DNA of 28,376 bases from a bacterium. Its GTDB lineage: Bacteria > UBP15 > UBA6099 > JAJRTR01. How positions within the stretch are numbered: the stretch's first letter is position 1; each line of letters opens with the position of its first letter. A program made the translations under genes and the position numbers. The stretch spans positions 1-28,376 of the forward strand of contig JAJRTR010000177.1 in NCBI GenBank assembly GCA_024278215.1, read 5' to 3'. The notes beneath the pieces are model-generated. The model did not search any database, had not been told where the DNA came from, and was given only the letters and a program-made list of their open reading frames with translations. Positions 1-7,220 of the stretch are shown in pieces.

Positions 1-56
1 GATAAATGGGTCTTTGGTTTTCAATATGTCCATAATGTACAATATTATAAAAGCTG

Positions 57-923
57 TCATAATGTATTTTCAATTGCCTCCGCAGGAGGCCCCATCTTCC
101 GGGCGCAAGTCCCGGACGAGGCGTAGTAACTTACATCATACCAGTCGTTTACCCATTCCCATACGTTGCCCGCCATGTCCATGGCTCCGTAATAGCTCGC
201 TCCTGTGGGATAACTGCCCACTTGCGTTGTGTCGCCGTAACTACCAATTCCATATCCATAATAATCATAAAAATTCGCCATCGAGCACGTGGCGCTGGTA
301 TCGCCCCATGGGTATATGTTCTCGCTCGGACTCGGCCCCCGCGCAGCTTTCTCCCATTCCGCTTCCGTAGGCAGCCGCCCGCCTATCCAGCCGCAGTACG
401 TGCTCGCTTTGTTCCAGTCCACGTATATTACAGGGTAATTGTCATAAGTCGCATTGCCGTAATATGACGAATGACTATAAGATGACGAACTTGACGGCGC
501 GGTGCACGTTCCCGCGTCCACGCAGGCTTTATACTGCGCGTTCGTCACTTCGTATTTCTGTATCTTGTACTCAGAAAGCGTCACCGTGTGCTTGGGTTCT
601 TCACGGCCATCTCCCTCACACTCCGTATCCGCGGCGGCGCAGCCCATGACGAAGTCGCCCGCGGGAATCGTTATCCATGCGTTGGTGGCTATGGTTTCCG
701 TGGTGCAGGTGGCAGAACATCCGTCACCGCCGGTGGTGTTGCCGTCGTCTCAGGTTTCGCCCGTTTCAGTCGTTCCGTTGCCGCAAACGGCGTTGGTCAC
801 AGTCGGTGTTGTAGGTGTACCGCCACCCCCGCCGCCGCAGCCGGCGAGTATGAGCGTGAGTGCAAGTGCGAGCGTCATTGTCAAGCTCATACTCTTTGTC
901 GAAATTCCTCGTACTTTTTTCAT
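57..923 (-). pseudogene. Formylglycine-generating-enzyme-like (SUMF1/FGE-sulfatase domain) lipoprotein, interrupted by TGA and C-terminally truncated
   Basis: The reading frame starts at ATG 923 behind a strong ribosome site (AAGGAGG, 932-938). Residues 1-29 form a lipoprotein signal ending in the lipobox LAGC (C29), followed by a glycine/threonine linker. A Myxococcus-type cysteine motif starts at C47 (VCGNGTTETGET), but codon 58 (752-750), where DDGN follows and the family has Cys, is TGA. The frame stays open after it, and the FGE-like domain begins near WITIPAGDFVMG. Typical domain motifs follow: KYEVTNAQY, GGRLPTEAEWEKAARG, YPWG and AGNVWEWVNDWYD. Members then need roughly 60-70 more residues carrying RGGSW and GFRC-like motifs. 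Here the frame instead runs into two short hairpins (76-116) and stops at 57. The family oxidises sulfatase Cys to formylglycine or is adapted to other roles. With two lesions I call a pseudogene; an alternative for the TGA alone is selenocysteine. Confidence 0.7.
76..116. repeat. Two adjacent hairpins at the broken 3' end of the FGE-like gene
   Basis: GCCTCC-gca-GGAGGC (76-90) and TCCGGG-cgcaagt-CCCGGA (98-116) are perfect 6-bp stems. They lie where the FGE-like protein loses similarity to its family and could be an inserted REP-like palindrome or a terminator remnant. There is no T-run. Confidence 0.4.
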
Positions 924-1316
924 TGATAATGCCTCCTTCGTTCAATATTTCATGCATAATACAGCATATAAGAGATGATAATACTCGCATTTTATCAAAA
1001 AAATAAAATAGCAATAATATTCCAGAAATTATTTGCCATGATTGTCGCGGGTTGGTTTGTTATGCAGTTAGGGCGTGAATAATGCTATGCGACGCGATGG
1101 GGTTGTATGATCTGTAAAAGGCGGCCATTGGAAGATTCCGGGGACGCGATGCGGTATTTGCTGCGTGCGGGTTTGCCGTCGACTGTTGTGCCAAGATAAA
1201 TATGAAAAACGGCACGCTGGAAAGAAACCACGGATTGAAGTAGAATTAAGCCTATGGGGAAGATGAAACCCTGCATCGGGACTTTGGCCGGGGTTCCCGT
1301 TAGCGGGAGGTGAACA
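924..1316. other. Gene-free stretch between the FGE-like pseudogene and hicB1
   Basis: About 390 bases without a convincing gene. The open frame at 1085-1276 on the minus strand has no recognisable motif or ribosome site. The part next to 923 is AT-rich and should carry the divergent promoter of the lipoprotein gene, but I could not fix good -35/-10 boxes. The only clear signal is the ribosome site of hicB1 at its right edge. Confidence 0.5.
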
Positions 1317-1478
1317 ATGAAAACATTTTCAGCATACGTCGAATGGGATCCGGAAACCAGGCTTTATGTGGGGATCGTGCCTGGCATTTCCGGGGCTCAT
1401 ACACAGGGAGCAACGCTGGATGAACTGCGCGACAACCTGAAGGTGGTATTGGAACTGTGTATCGAAGAGTACAAGTGA
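1317..1478 (+). CDS. hicB: HicB-like antitoxin (short form, 53 aa)
   Basis: A 53-residue protein opening MKTFSAYVEWDPETRLYVG, with the HicB-fold pattern: beta strand, D-P-E-T, YVG-x-VPG, then GATLDELRDNL and a closing helix. The start follows a clear ribosome site (GGGAGGTGAAC, about 1305-1315). It ends before any DNA-binding (ribbon-helix-helix or HTH) extension, so it would neutralise its partner but might not autoregulate by itself. The partner HicA gene begins 53 bases downstream in the same direction. The antitoxin-first order is the reverse of the classical hicA-hicB arrangement. The assignment rests on fold pattern and neighbourhood. Confidence 0.8.
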   Translation: MKTFSAYVEWDPETRLYVGIVPGISGAHTQGATLDELRDNLKVVLELCIEEYK

Positions 1479-1531
1479 AGGACGGATGATCTGCCGCACT
1501 TTGTTGGTCTTCAACAGATTGAGGTTGCTGT

Positions 1532-1765
1532 ATGACAAGGCTTCCCGTTGTTGATTTCGAAAGAATGGATAAAGTGTTGCGTCATTTGGGTTTTGAATTT
1601 GTGCGTCAGAAAGGAAGCCACGTCTTCTACCGCCATACTGACGGCAGAAATACGACACTTCCCAACTATCGGGGCAGGGATATTGCCAGACCTCTAATCC
1701 GCGGGATTATAAGAGAGATCAACCTGCCACCTGAACAATTCAGAGAAATTCTTGACACGATATAA
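1532..1765 (+). CDS. hicA: HicA-like mRNA interferase toxin (77 aa)
   Basis: Small basic protein with the HicA double-stranded-RNA-binding-like fold. MTRLPVVDFERM leads into a helix, then GFEFVRQKGSHVFYRH, whose Gly-Ser-His contains the catalytic histidine of this family. LPNYRGRDIARPLIRGI and an EQF-x-EIL helix follow. HicA cleaves mRNA in a ribosome-independent way and is blocked by HicB. The ribosome site GAGG lies about 8 bases before ATG 1532. It is full length for the family and appears intact. It is similar in layout to the second HicA at 13646-13873; both begin MTRLPVV. Confidence 0.88.
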   Translation: MTRLPVVDFERMDKVLRHLGFEFVRQKGSHVFYRHTDGRNTTLPNYRGRDIARPLIRGIIREINLPPEQFREILDTI

Positions 1766-1826
1766 CTTGAATGTTTCTGCATCGGTTTGGTATTATCGAA
1801 GCTTTTCTATAATGTCTCTCTTCCCA

Positions 1827-2033
1827 TTAACCCGCATATTTCACAAATGCTGGTGAAAAACCGGAAGAATGCCCATAATACAAGGCGCGGCAAGTGAGTG
1901 GTGAGGGAGCAGCCGGCCAGCCGGCCTCATGCGCAAAATGCAGGTATGTGACCGATCCCGAATCGCCGTCGCAACGTAGTAGAATAGGCGTTATCGCGAA
2001 TTTCCGGATTTCTTTGTGAGAAATCCGGGCTAA
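1827..2033. mobile_element. Family B MITE-like repeat, copy B1
   Basis: About 207 bp. Its ends form an imperfect inverted repeat: the left end reads TTAACCCGCATATTTCACA and the right end, read on the opposite strand, TTAGCCCGGATTTCTCACA. Internal blocks, including GCGGCAAGTGAGTGGTGAGG and GATCCCGAATCGCC, recur near-identically at 13047-13110. No coding capacity. I see no clear target duplication. It abuts a family A fragment directly at 2034. 'MITE-like' is an inference from the inverted ends plus a second copy in the window. Confidence 0.6.
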
Positions 2034-2088
2034 GGACAGTTGCAGGCGACAGCCGACTGCAGCAGGATCAGAATTCTGCAATTAGCCT
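2034..2088 (+). mobile_element. Family A MITE-like repeat, 3' fragment (A3)
   Basis: This segment matches the right-hand third of the two complete family A copies (GGACA-TTGCAG..., GCCGAC-GCAGC, ATCAGAATT-TGCAATT). Its left part is missing and replaced by element B1, which ends at 2033. The fragment ends about 20 bases before the glycosidase start codon and in the same orientation relative to the gene as copies A1 and A2. Confidence 0.6.
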
Positions 2089-2108
2089 GGAAGGTAATTA
2101 TTACAGTT

Positions 2109-4385
2109 ATGACGAGAAAAGAGATATTGCTCGACGGTGGCAACTGGGAGCTGGGGCAGGTGATGAGCAGGCAGGGGGTTGACGATGTCGAGCGCTGGGT
2201 GCCTGCCCGCGTACCCGGCAATGTGCGTGGCGCGCTGCTCGATGCCGGACTTATCGAGGACCCCTACTACGCTAGGCAGAACGAACTCTCCCGCTGGGTT
2301 GAAGACTGGAACTGGTACTATAAGCGCGAGTTCGACGCCGACCCCGGCGCGCGGCGCACTTTCCTGCGGTTCGAGGGCGTAGACTACAAGTGTTGCGTTT
2401 TTGTTAACGGTCGCAATGTCGTCGAGAACGAGGGCATGTTCGCGCCGATCATTATCGACATATCGCAACTTATAAAACAGAAGAATACTCTGAGCGTCAA
2501 TATCGAATATTCGGGTAGTCTGCGCAAACGCGAGTCCACTCTGAAGTGCCAGATGGGTTTCGGCTGGGACTTCGCGCCAGCGTTGAGGTCTATGGGTATC
2601 TGGGATTCTGTGTCGCTGGTGCAGACGGGTGATGTGTATATACGACACGTACTCGCGCAGCCGGTCCGCGTGACGGAAAACTACTGGGAACTGCGTGTCA
2701 GGCTTGTGCTCGACGCGCTGAACGAGGCAGCTTACGGAATAGAGCTGAAAACCGCTCCCGACAACTTTGATGGTGAAGAGAAGACATATAAATTCGATGA
2801 AGTCGTGCGGCGCGGCATCACGGAACTTGTGTTCGACCTGCCGATGAAAAACCCGAGACTGTGGCAGCCCTGGGAAGAGGGCGAACAGAATATGTATCGT
2901 CTGGAAACACGGATAAGGGACGGGCGCAGGATAGTAGACAATACGAAAACGGCGTTCGGAGTACGTGAGGTCGAGTTGCTGCCCTGCGACGGGTGGCCCG
3001 AGTATCGCTGGACGTTCGTTGTGAACGGACGCCGCAAGTTCATACGGGGTGCGAACTGGGTGCCCGCCGACTCTCTGCCCGGCACGGTGACGCGCGAGCG
3101 CTACCGCCGTCTCCTGCAAATGGCTCGCGACGCGAACATCAACATGCTGCGTGTGTGGGGCGGCGGTCTGCGCGAAAAGAAAGATTTCTACGATATCTGC
3201 AACGAACTCGGCATTATGATCTGGCAGGAGTTTCCTTTCGCCTGCCCGGGCGGCATGACCTATCCCACTACAAAAGCGTTTCGCAAACTCGTCGACAGTG
3301 AAGTGACGGGCATACTGCGAACGATCCACAACCACCCGTCTGTGGTGTTTTACTGCGGAGGCAACGAGTTCGGCCAAAGCTGGAACAGGGGACTCGTGAA
3401 GCAGTTGAAGAAGCTGGTGCGCGCACACGGCGGCGGGCGGCAGTTCAGTGTCACGTCGCCTACCGAGGGCGAGAGCCACAACTGGGAAGTGTTCCACATG
3501 ATGGCCAACATCGGCGATTACCGCAGGGAGGACTGCGCTTTTCTTAGCGAATTCGGCATGCAGTCCGTGCCGGTGCGCGAGAGTCTCTACAAGTTTATGC
3601 CCCCCGGCAACCACTGGCCCGTCAGCCCGAAGATGCCGTATATTTTAAATGAGTTTTCCTTATCAAGTGTTGCTGAAATCGACGCCATGGGACGGTACCT
3701 GCTCAAGGGGCGCGAGCGTCGCAACGCCGGTATGTGGGCATATCACAACGCGCAGCTCATGAAGCTGTTCCACTATGCAGGCCAACTCGATGTTATCGAC
3801 GTTACGACATTTATCGACGCCACGCAGAAGATGCAGGCTCATGCGCTCCAGACGGCTGTCGAGCATATGAGGAGGCGCAGGAACAGCGCGGGCGGCATCA
3901 TGTTCTGGCAGTTCAACGAGCCGTGGCCGTGCGTCTGCTGGAGTGTGGTCGACTACTACCTCCAACCCAAACTCGCTTATGAAAAAGTGAAACAGGTCTA
4001 CTCGCCGCTGCTGGTGTCGCTCGAGTTCGATATGGGGCCTTACGAACCGGATCAGGTGCTTCGTTCACGTATCTTTGTGATAAACGATCTGCACAGTGAT
4101 ATAAAGAATCTCACTATCACAATTCGCGTGACGGACCGTACAGGCCAGGAATCGTTTCGCCGCGAGATAAAGTTGCCGGCGGCGGCGCCTGACAGTATTG
4201 TCGAACTCGCGCCTGTGGACATTGCCCTGCGTGGCGACGGCGGGCAGATAATCGAATGCACCGCGAAAAAAGGGCGAAAAATTATTTGCAGGAATGAATA
4301 CGACCTGTCGGTTGTGGACAAAAAGCCGACACTCAAGCTGTTGACACTCGGCGGCTGGATTATGCACAATATTTTCTGGAAATGA
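2109..4385 (+). CDS. Glycoside hydrolase family 2, beta-mannosidase-like (758 aa)
   Basis: A three-part GH2 enzyme. The N-terminal sugar-binding domain (about 1-170) has the GNW-x-LG opening and VPGNVRGALLDAG-L-I-x-DPYY, typical of beta-mannosidases. An immunoglobulin-like domain follows (about 180-290), then a TIM barrel (about 300-660). The acid/base glutamate is E420 in YCGGNEFG and the nucleophile is E481 in LSEFGMQS. Substrate-loop motifs FIRGANWVPAD, LRVWGGG and FWQFNEPWPC are also present. It should remove terminal beta-linked mannose (or a related sugar) from glycans. No signal peptide is visible, so action on imported oligosaccharides in the cytoplasm is likely. I chose ATG 2109 because the in-frame TTG at 2040 lies inside repeat A3; the ribosome site (GGAAGG, near 2090) is rather distant. 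It lies 10 bases before the next gene. Confidence 0.92.
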   Translation: MTRKEILLDGGNWELGQVMSRQGVDDVERWVPARVPGNVRGALLDAGLIEDPYYARQNELSRWVEDWNWYYKREFDADPGARRTFLRFEGVDYKCCVFVNGRNVVENEGMFAPIIIDISQLIKQKNTLSVNIEYSGSLRKRESTLKCQMGFGWDFAPALRSMGIWDSVSLVQTGDVYIRHVLAQPVRVTENYWELRVRLVLDALNEAAYGIELKTAPDNFDGEEKTYKFDEVVRRGITELVFDLPMKNPRLWQPWEEGEQNMYRLETRIRDGRRIVDNTKTAFGVREVELLPCDGWPEYRWTFVVNGRRKFIRGANWVPADSLPGTVTRERYRRLLQMARDANINMLRVWGGGLREKKDFYDICNELGIMIWQEFPFACPGGMTYPTTKAFRKLVDSEVTGILRTIHNHPSVVFYCGGNEFGQSWNRGLVKQLKKLVRAHGGGRQFSVTSPTEGESHNWEVFHMMANIGDYRREDCAFLSEFGMQSVPVRESLYKFMPPGNHWPVSPKMPYILNEFSLSSVAEIDAMGRYLLKGRERRNAGMWAYHNAQLMKLFHYAGQLDVIDVTTFIDATQKMQAHALQTAVEHMRRRRNSAGGIMFWQFNEPWPCVCWSVVDYYLQPKLAYEKVKQVYSPLLVSLEFDMGPYEPDQVLRSRIFVINDLHSDIKNLTITIRVTDRTGQESFRREIKLPAAAPDSIVELAPVDIALRGDGGQIIECTAKKGRKIICRNEYDLSVVDKKPTLKLLTLGGWIMHNIFWK

Positions 4386-4395
4386 GGGATTGGAA

Positions 4396-5460
4396 ATGAA
4401 GGGACTTATCCTCAGCGGCGGCCGCGGTACAAGGCTCAGGCCGCTTACTTACACAAACGCGAAACAGCTCATACCTGTTGCCAACAAGCCTATTCTTTTC
4501 TATGGTATCGAAGCCATTGTCAATGCCGGAATCGACGATATAGGCATCGTCGTGGGCGAAACGGGCGAAGAGGTGAAAGCAGCGGCGGGTGACGGCAGCA
4601 AGTTCGATTGTAAAATTTCATATATTCAACAGGACGCGCCGCTGGGACTGGCTCATGCTGTTAAGGTGTCGCAGGAATATCTCGGTGACGACCGCTTCGT
4701 GATGTATCTCGGTGATAATGTCATCAAGGACGGTATCAACGACCTTGTGGCGGAGTTCCGCAACGATAAGCCGAACTCACAGATACTGCTGGCGAAAGTG
4801 GCGAACCCTACGCAGTTCGGTGTGGCCGAACTCGACGGCGACCGTGTCGCGCGGCTCGAGGAAAAGCCGGAAAAGCCGAAGTCCGATCTCGCGCTCGTCG
4901 GCGTCTACATGTTCGACAAGAGCATACACACCGCCGTCAACTCGATCGAGCCGTCGGGCCGCGGCGAACTCGAGATCACAGACGCTATCTCGTGGCTCAT
5001 AGACAACGGCTACCGCGTCGTGCCGCACATTATAGGCGGATGGTGGAAGGACACCGGCAAGCTCGACGACCTGCTCGAAGCGAACCGGATAATGCTCGAT
5101 TTGCTCGAGCGCGACATCGCCGGCAGTGTGGACGGCACATCAAAGATCGAAGGAAAAGTTGTGATAGAAAAAGGCGCGACAATAACCGGCAGCCGGATTC
5201 GCGGACCGGCTGTGATTGGTGAAGGCGCGGAAGTCATAAATTCGTTCATCGGGCCGTTCACGTCGGTAGGTCCCGGCGCGAAAATTAAAAACAGCGAAAT
5301 CGACCACAGCATTCTGCTGGATGAATGTTCGATCGAAAACGCAGGGGCACGGATGCAGGACAGCCTTATCGGCCGAAGAGCGCGCGTGTTCCGCACAGAG
5401 GGGTTGCCGCATGTACTGCGTTTCATGCTGGGCGACATGAGCGAGGCCGGACTGCTCTGA
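4396..5460 (+). CDS. Sugar-1-phosphate nucleotidylyltransferase, long form with beta-helix (354 aa)
   Basis: Catalyses NTP + sugar-1-phosphate to NDP-sugar + pyrophosphate; the closest named group is the long glucose-1-phosphate thymidylyltransferase type (StrD/RmlA-long). The nucleotide-binding signature LSGGRGTRLRPLT lies at residues 6-18, followed by KQLIPVANKPILFYGIEAI. LGLAHAV lies near 84-90, the metal-binding Asp in YLGDN is D107, and FGVAELDGDRV and RLEEKPEKPKS follow. After residue 240 hexapeptide-like repeats (IEGKVVIEKGATI, IRGPAVIGEGAEV) build a left-handed beta helix. Start ATG 4396 is preferred over TTG 4390 because GAGGGA at 4384-4389 is well spaced for it. It is 10 bases from the glycosidase stop, so the two are co-transcribed. 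The exact nucleotide and sugar are not determined by the sequence. Confidence 0.92.
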   Translation: MKGLILSGGRGTRLRPLTYTNAKQLIPVANKPILFYGIEAIVNAGIDDIGIVVGETGEEVKAAAGDGSKFDCKISYIQQDAPLGLAHAVKVSQEYLGDDRFVMYLGDNVIKDGINDLVAEFRNDKPNSQILLAKVANPTQFGVAELDGDRVARLEEKPEKPKSDLALVGVYMFDKSIHTAVNSIEPSGRGELEITDAISWLIDNGYRVVPHIIGGWWKDTGKLDDLLEANRIMLDLLERDIAGSVDGTSKIEGKVVIEKGATITGSRIRGPAVIGEGAEVINSFIGPFTSVGPGAKIKNSEIDHSILLDECSIENAGARMQDSLIGRRARVFRTEGLPHVLRFMLGDMSEAGLL

Positions 5461-5564
5461 TTGCGCCGCCCCCGAAGCAATAAACTTTCGGACACTGTTG
5501 TCTTAAGGACCTGAATAAATATAAAATGATGAATCGGCAAAAGAGTAACCGTTTCGACACATCG

Positions 5565-5585
5565 TTCCGGGCCGGAGCCCCGGAA
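5565..5585 (+). terminator. Hairpin downstream of the nucleotidylyltransferase, possible terminator
   Basis: TTCCGGG-(7 nt)-CCCGGAA is a perfect 7-bp stem, 105 bases after the stop codon. It is followed by TAATAAAA rather than a T-run, so as an intrinsic terminator it is weak. Confidence 0.3.
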
Positions 5586-5607
5586 TAATAAAATGAACCA
5601 GCAAATG

Positions 5608-5784
5608 AGCCAATTGCAAAATTATGTTCGAAGCGAGGTCGAACGAAATTGTTCAGGAACAAGGCGGAGGTGCAAAATCCCCGCAGGCGTACTTGCAGAG
5701 TACGTTGAGGGCGATTTTGTGCCGACAACGTAGCTGTGGACAATTGCAGCCGACCGCAGCCGAATCAGAATTTTGCAATTGGTT
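5608..5784 (+). mobile_element. Family A MITE-like repeat, copy A1 (177 bp)
   Basis: The ends form an inverted repeat: left AGCCAATTGCAAAATTATG, right end on the opposite strand AACCAATTGCAAAATTCTG. Flanking bases are CAAATG on the left (5602-5607) and CAAATA on the right (5785-5790), consistent with a 5-6 bp target duplication. An internal stem-loop lies at 5673-5719 (CAAAATC...GATTTTG outside, CGTACT...AGTACG inside). There is no open frame for a transposase, so it is non-autonomous. It ends 22 bases before the SIS gene, and the gene's ribosome site lies just outside it. Confidence 0.75.
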
Positions 5785-5806
5785 CAAATAACTTCCGGAG
5801 GGGCAG

Positions 5807-6859
5807 ATGCCGGGCACAGTAACGCTACAGGAAATCGCAGAACAGTTTGATGTCTGGGAAGGACTCATCGAAGACATCGAGCTTCTTCAGAAAGATGTCA
5901 GCATCAACTTTCAGGTCAAGGAATTCGACGATCTTATCTTCATCGGTGCCGGTTCGTCTTTTTTTGTGGCGCATACCGCCGCCGCAACTTTCAAGTTCAC
6001 TACTGGCGAATGTGCGCACGCCTATGCGTCCTCGGAAATTTTACAGTTCCATCAATACATGCTCAAAAAAGAACGCAAATATCTTGTTGTGGTGTTCTCG
6101 CGCTCGGGAGAAACCACCGAGACGCGCGCCGCTCTCGAACTGCTCAAAAGCGAATACCGCATCGCCTCGATCGTCATCACATGCAACACACAATCCGACA
6201 TTCTCGCGGCCTGCGATCTCGCGTTTCCTGTGAAAAGCTGCATCGAAAGCAGTCCGGTCATGACAAAATCATTCACCGGAATGCTCTTTGTTGCCTATAT
6301 GTTCGCATCAGCCTACGGAGAGCGGTTCACGAGCATGAACTATCTGAAGCAACTGCCGGAAGAAGGCCGGGCGGCATTCGAGTGGCAGCGCAGGGTATGT
6401 GAAAAAGTATGCGACGAAGCACCGATGGAACGCATCACCATACTGGGCGGCGGACCCATGCTGGGCGTCGCCCTCGAGTGCGGGCTCAAGCTGGACGAAG
6501 TCGCGCAGCTCCGCACTAAAGCACTCTCGCCACTCGAATTCAGGCACGGCTATCACACCTCCGTAGGCCCGCAGGATCTTGTGATATTTCTCATGTCCGA
6601 TTCCGGCAGAAAGCATGAACTCGAACTGCTGGGCGAGGTTCGGAACTACAGCGCGAAAACAATGGTGGTTTCAGACAAGAAAGAACAGGCCTTCGACACG
6701 TCAGCCGACTACACGGTGCTCACAGGCCGCGGCATACCCGAGCATTACAGGGGCATCCTTTACGCTCCTTTTTTCCAGTTCCTCGCGTGCCTCACAGCCA
6801 TGCCCAAAGGCATTGATCCCGACGCGCCGCCCCGTGTCAGCCGCATTGTCACTCTTTAA
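5807..6859 (+). CDS. Double-SIS-domain phosphosugar isomerase/deglycase-like protein (350 aa)
   Basis: Two sugar-isomerase (SIS) domains in tandem, about residues 35-170 and 205-335. The first carries FIGAGSSFFVAHTAA (GAGSS at 47-51) and the phosphate-binding loop FSRSGETTET (97-106). The second has ILGGGPMLGVALE and LSPLEFRHGYHT, whose Glu244 and His247 match the E-x-x-HG signature of the isomerase half of GlmS and of related AgaS/FrlB proteins. It lacks the glutaminase domain of GlmS. The likely substrate is a 6-phosphorylated amino sugar or a glycated compound; the sequence does not decide which. A strong ribosome site (GGAGGGG, about 5797-5803) supports ATG 5807. It follows repeat A1 and lies in the same direction as the two sugar genes upstream. 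Confidence 0.88.
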   Translation: MPGTVTLQEIAEQFDVWEGLIEDIELLQKDVSINFQVKEFDDLIFIGAGSSFFVAHTAAATFKFTTGECAHAYASSEILQFHQYMLKKERKYLVVVFSRSGETTETRAALELLKSEYRIASIVITCNTQSDILAACDLAFPVKSCIESSPVMTKSFTGMLFVAYMFASAYGERFTSMNYLKQLPEEGRAAFEWQRRVCEKVCDEAPMERITILGGGPMLGVALECGLKLDEVAQLRTKALSPLEFRHGYHTSVGPQDLVIFLMSDSGRKHELELLGEVRNYSAKTMVVSDKKEQAFDTSADYTVLTGRGIPEHYRGILYAPFFQFLACLTAMPKGIDPDAPPRVSRIVTL

Positions 6860-6929
6860 TCCAGATTTTTCACAAAGAAATATGTAACTGTTCACGGGGG
6901 ACATTGAAAATAATGCGTTAAACACCTGT

Positions 6930-6955
6930 AGATTCTTCGCTTCGCTCAGAATGAC
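6930..6955. repeat. Dispersed 'VILSEAKNL'-type repeat core
   Basis: GATTCTTCGCTTCGCTCAGA followed by ATGAC is the core of a short repeat known from many bacterial genomes; its minus-strand translation gives the familiar spurious peptide VILSEAKNL. A diverged relative is at 11324-11349. It lies in the 361-base gap between the SIS and thiolase genes. Confidence 0.55.
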
Positions 6956-6997
6956 AAGCCACGGATTTTGAGTATAACGTCGATAACAGAAATTCCT

Positions 6998-7068
6998 GGA
7001 ATGCAAAAACGTCAGTTTTTGCGATATGCGACTTCTTCACAGTTGCAACGACACAGTCGTTGCATTCA
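6998..7068. repeat. Nested palindromic structure of two hairpins inside an outer stem
   Basis: GCAAAAAC-gtca-GTTTTTGC (7003-7022) and TGCAACGAC-aca-GTCGTTGCA (7044-7064) are perfect stems of 8 and 9 bp. The flanks GAATGCAA (6999-7006) and TTGCATTC (7060-7067) also pair with each other, so either two hairpins or one branched structure can form. No gene overlaps. It could be the tail of the neighbouring dispersed repeat, a structured leader of the thiolase transcript, or an inactive mobile element end. Confidence 0.5.
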
Positions 7069-7220
7069 AGAAATCTCAGATGTATCATTGCGAACAGTTA
7101 CTTGTGAACGGATAAAAACATCTGTACAACTCACACCAGAATTGAAATAAGTCGTGGACGTAGTGCACATAAAAATGTATAGTGTTATGATGAACAGATA
7201 ATATTACGGAGGTTATACGA

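Noticed and set aside
1085-1276. 63-codon minus-strand frame in the gap before hicB1
   Set aside because: No ribosome site, no recognisable motif, and no support from neighbours.
2040-2108. Longer N-terminus of the GH2 enzyme starting at TTG 2040
   Set aside because: Those 23 codons fall inside the family A repeat fragment and the protein family pattern begins right after ATG 2109.
2082-3614. 510-codon open frame on the minus strand opposite the GH2 gene
   Set aside because: It is a shadow of the glycosidase: no family motif, no ribosome site, and rich in His/Arg/Val as expected from antisense of GC-rich coding DNA.
7142-7183. Promoter directly upstream of the thiolase gene
   Set aside because: TATAGT at 7178-7183 is a fair -10 box, but no acceptable -35 box lies 16-18 bases away (TTGAAA at 7142 is too far).
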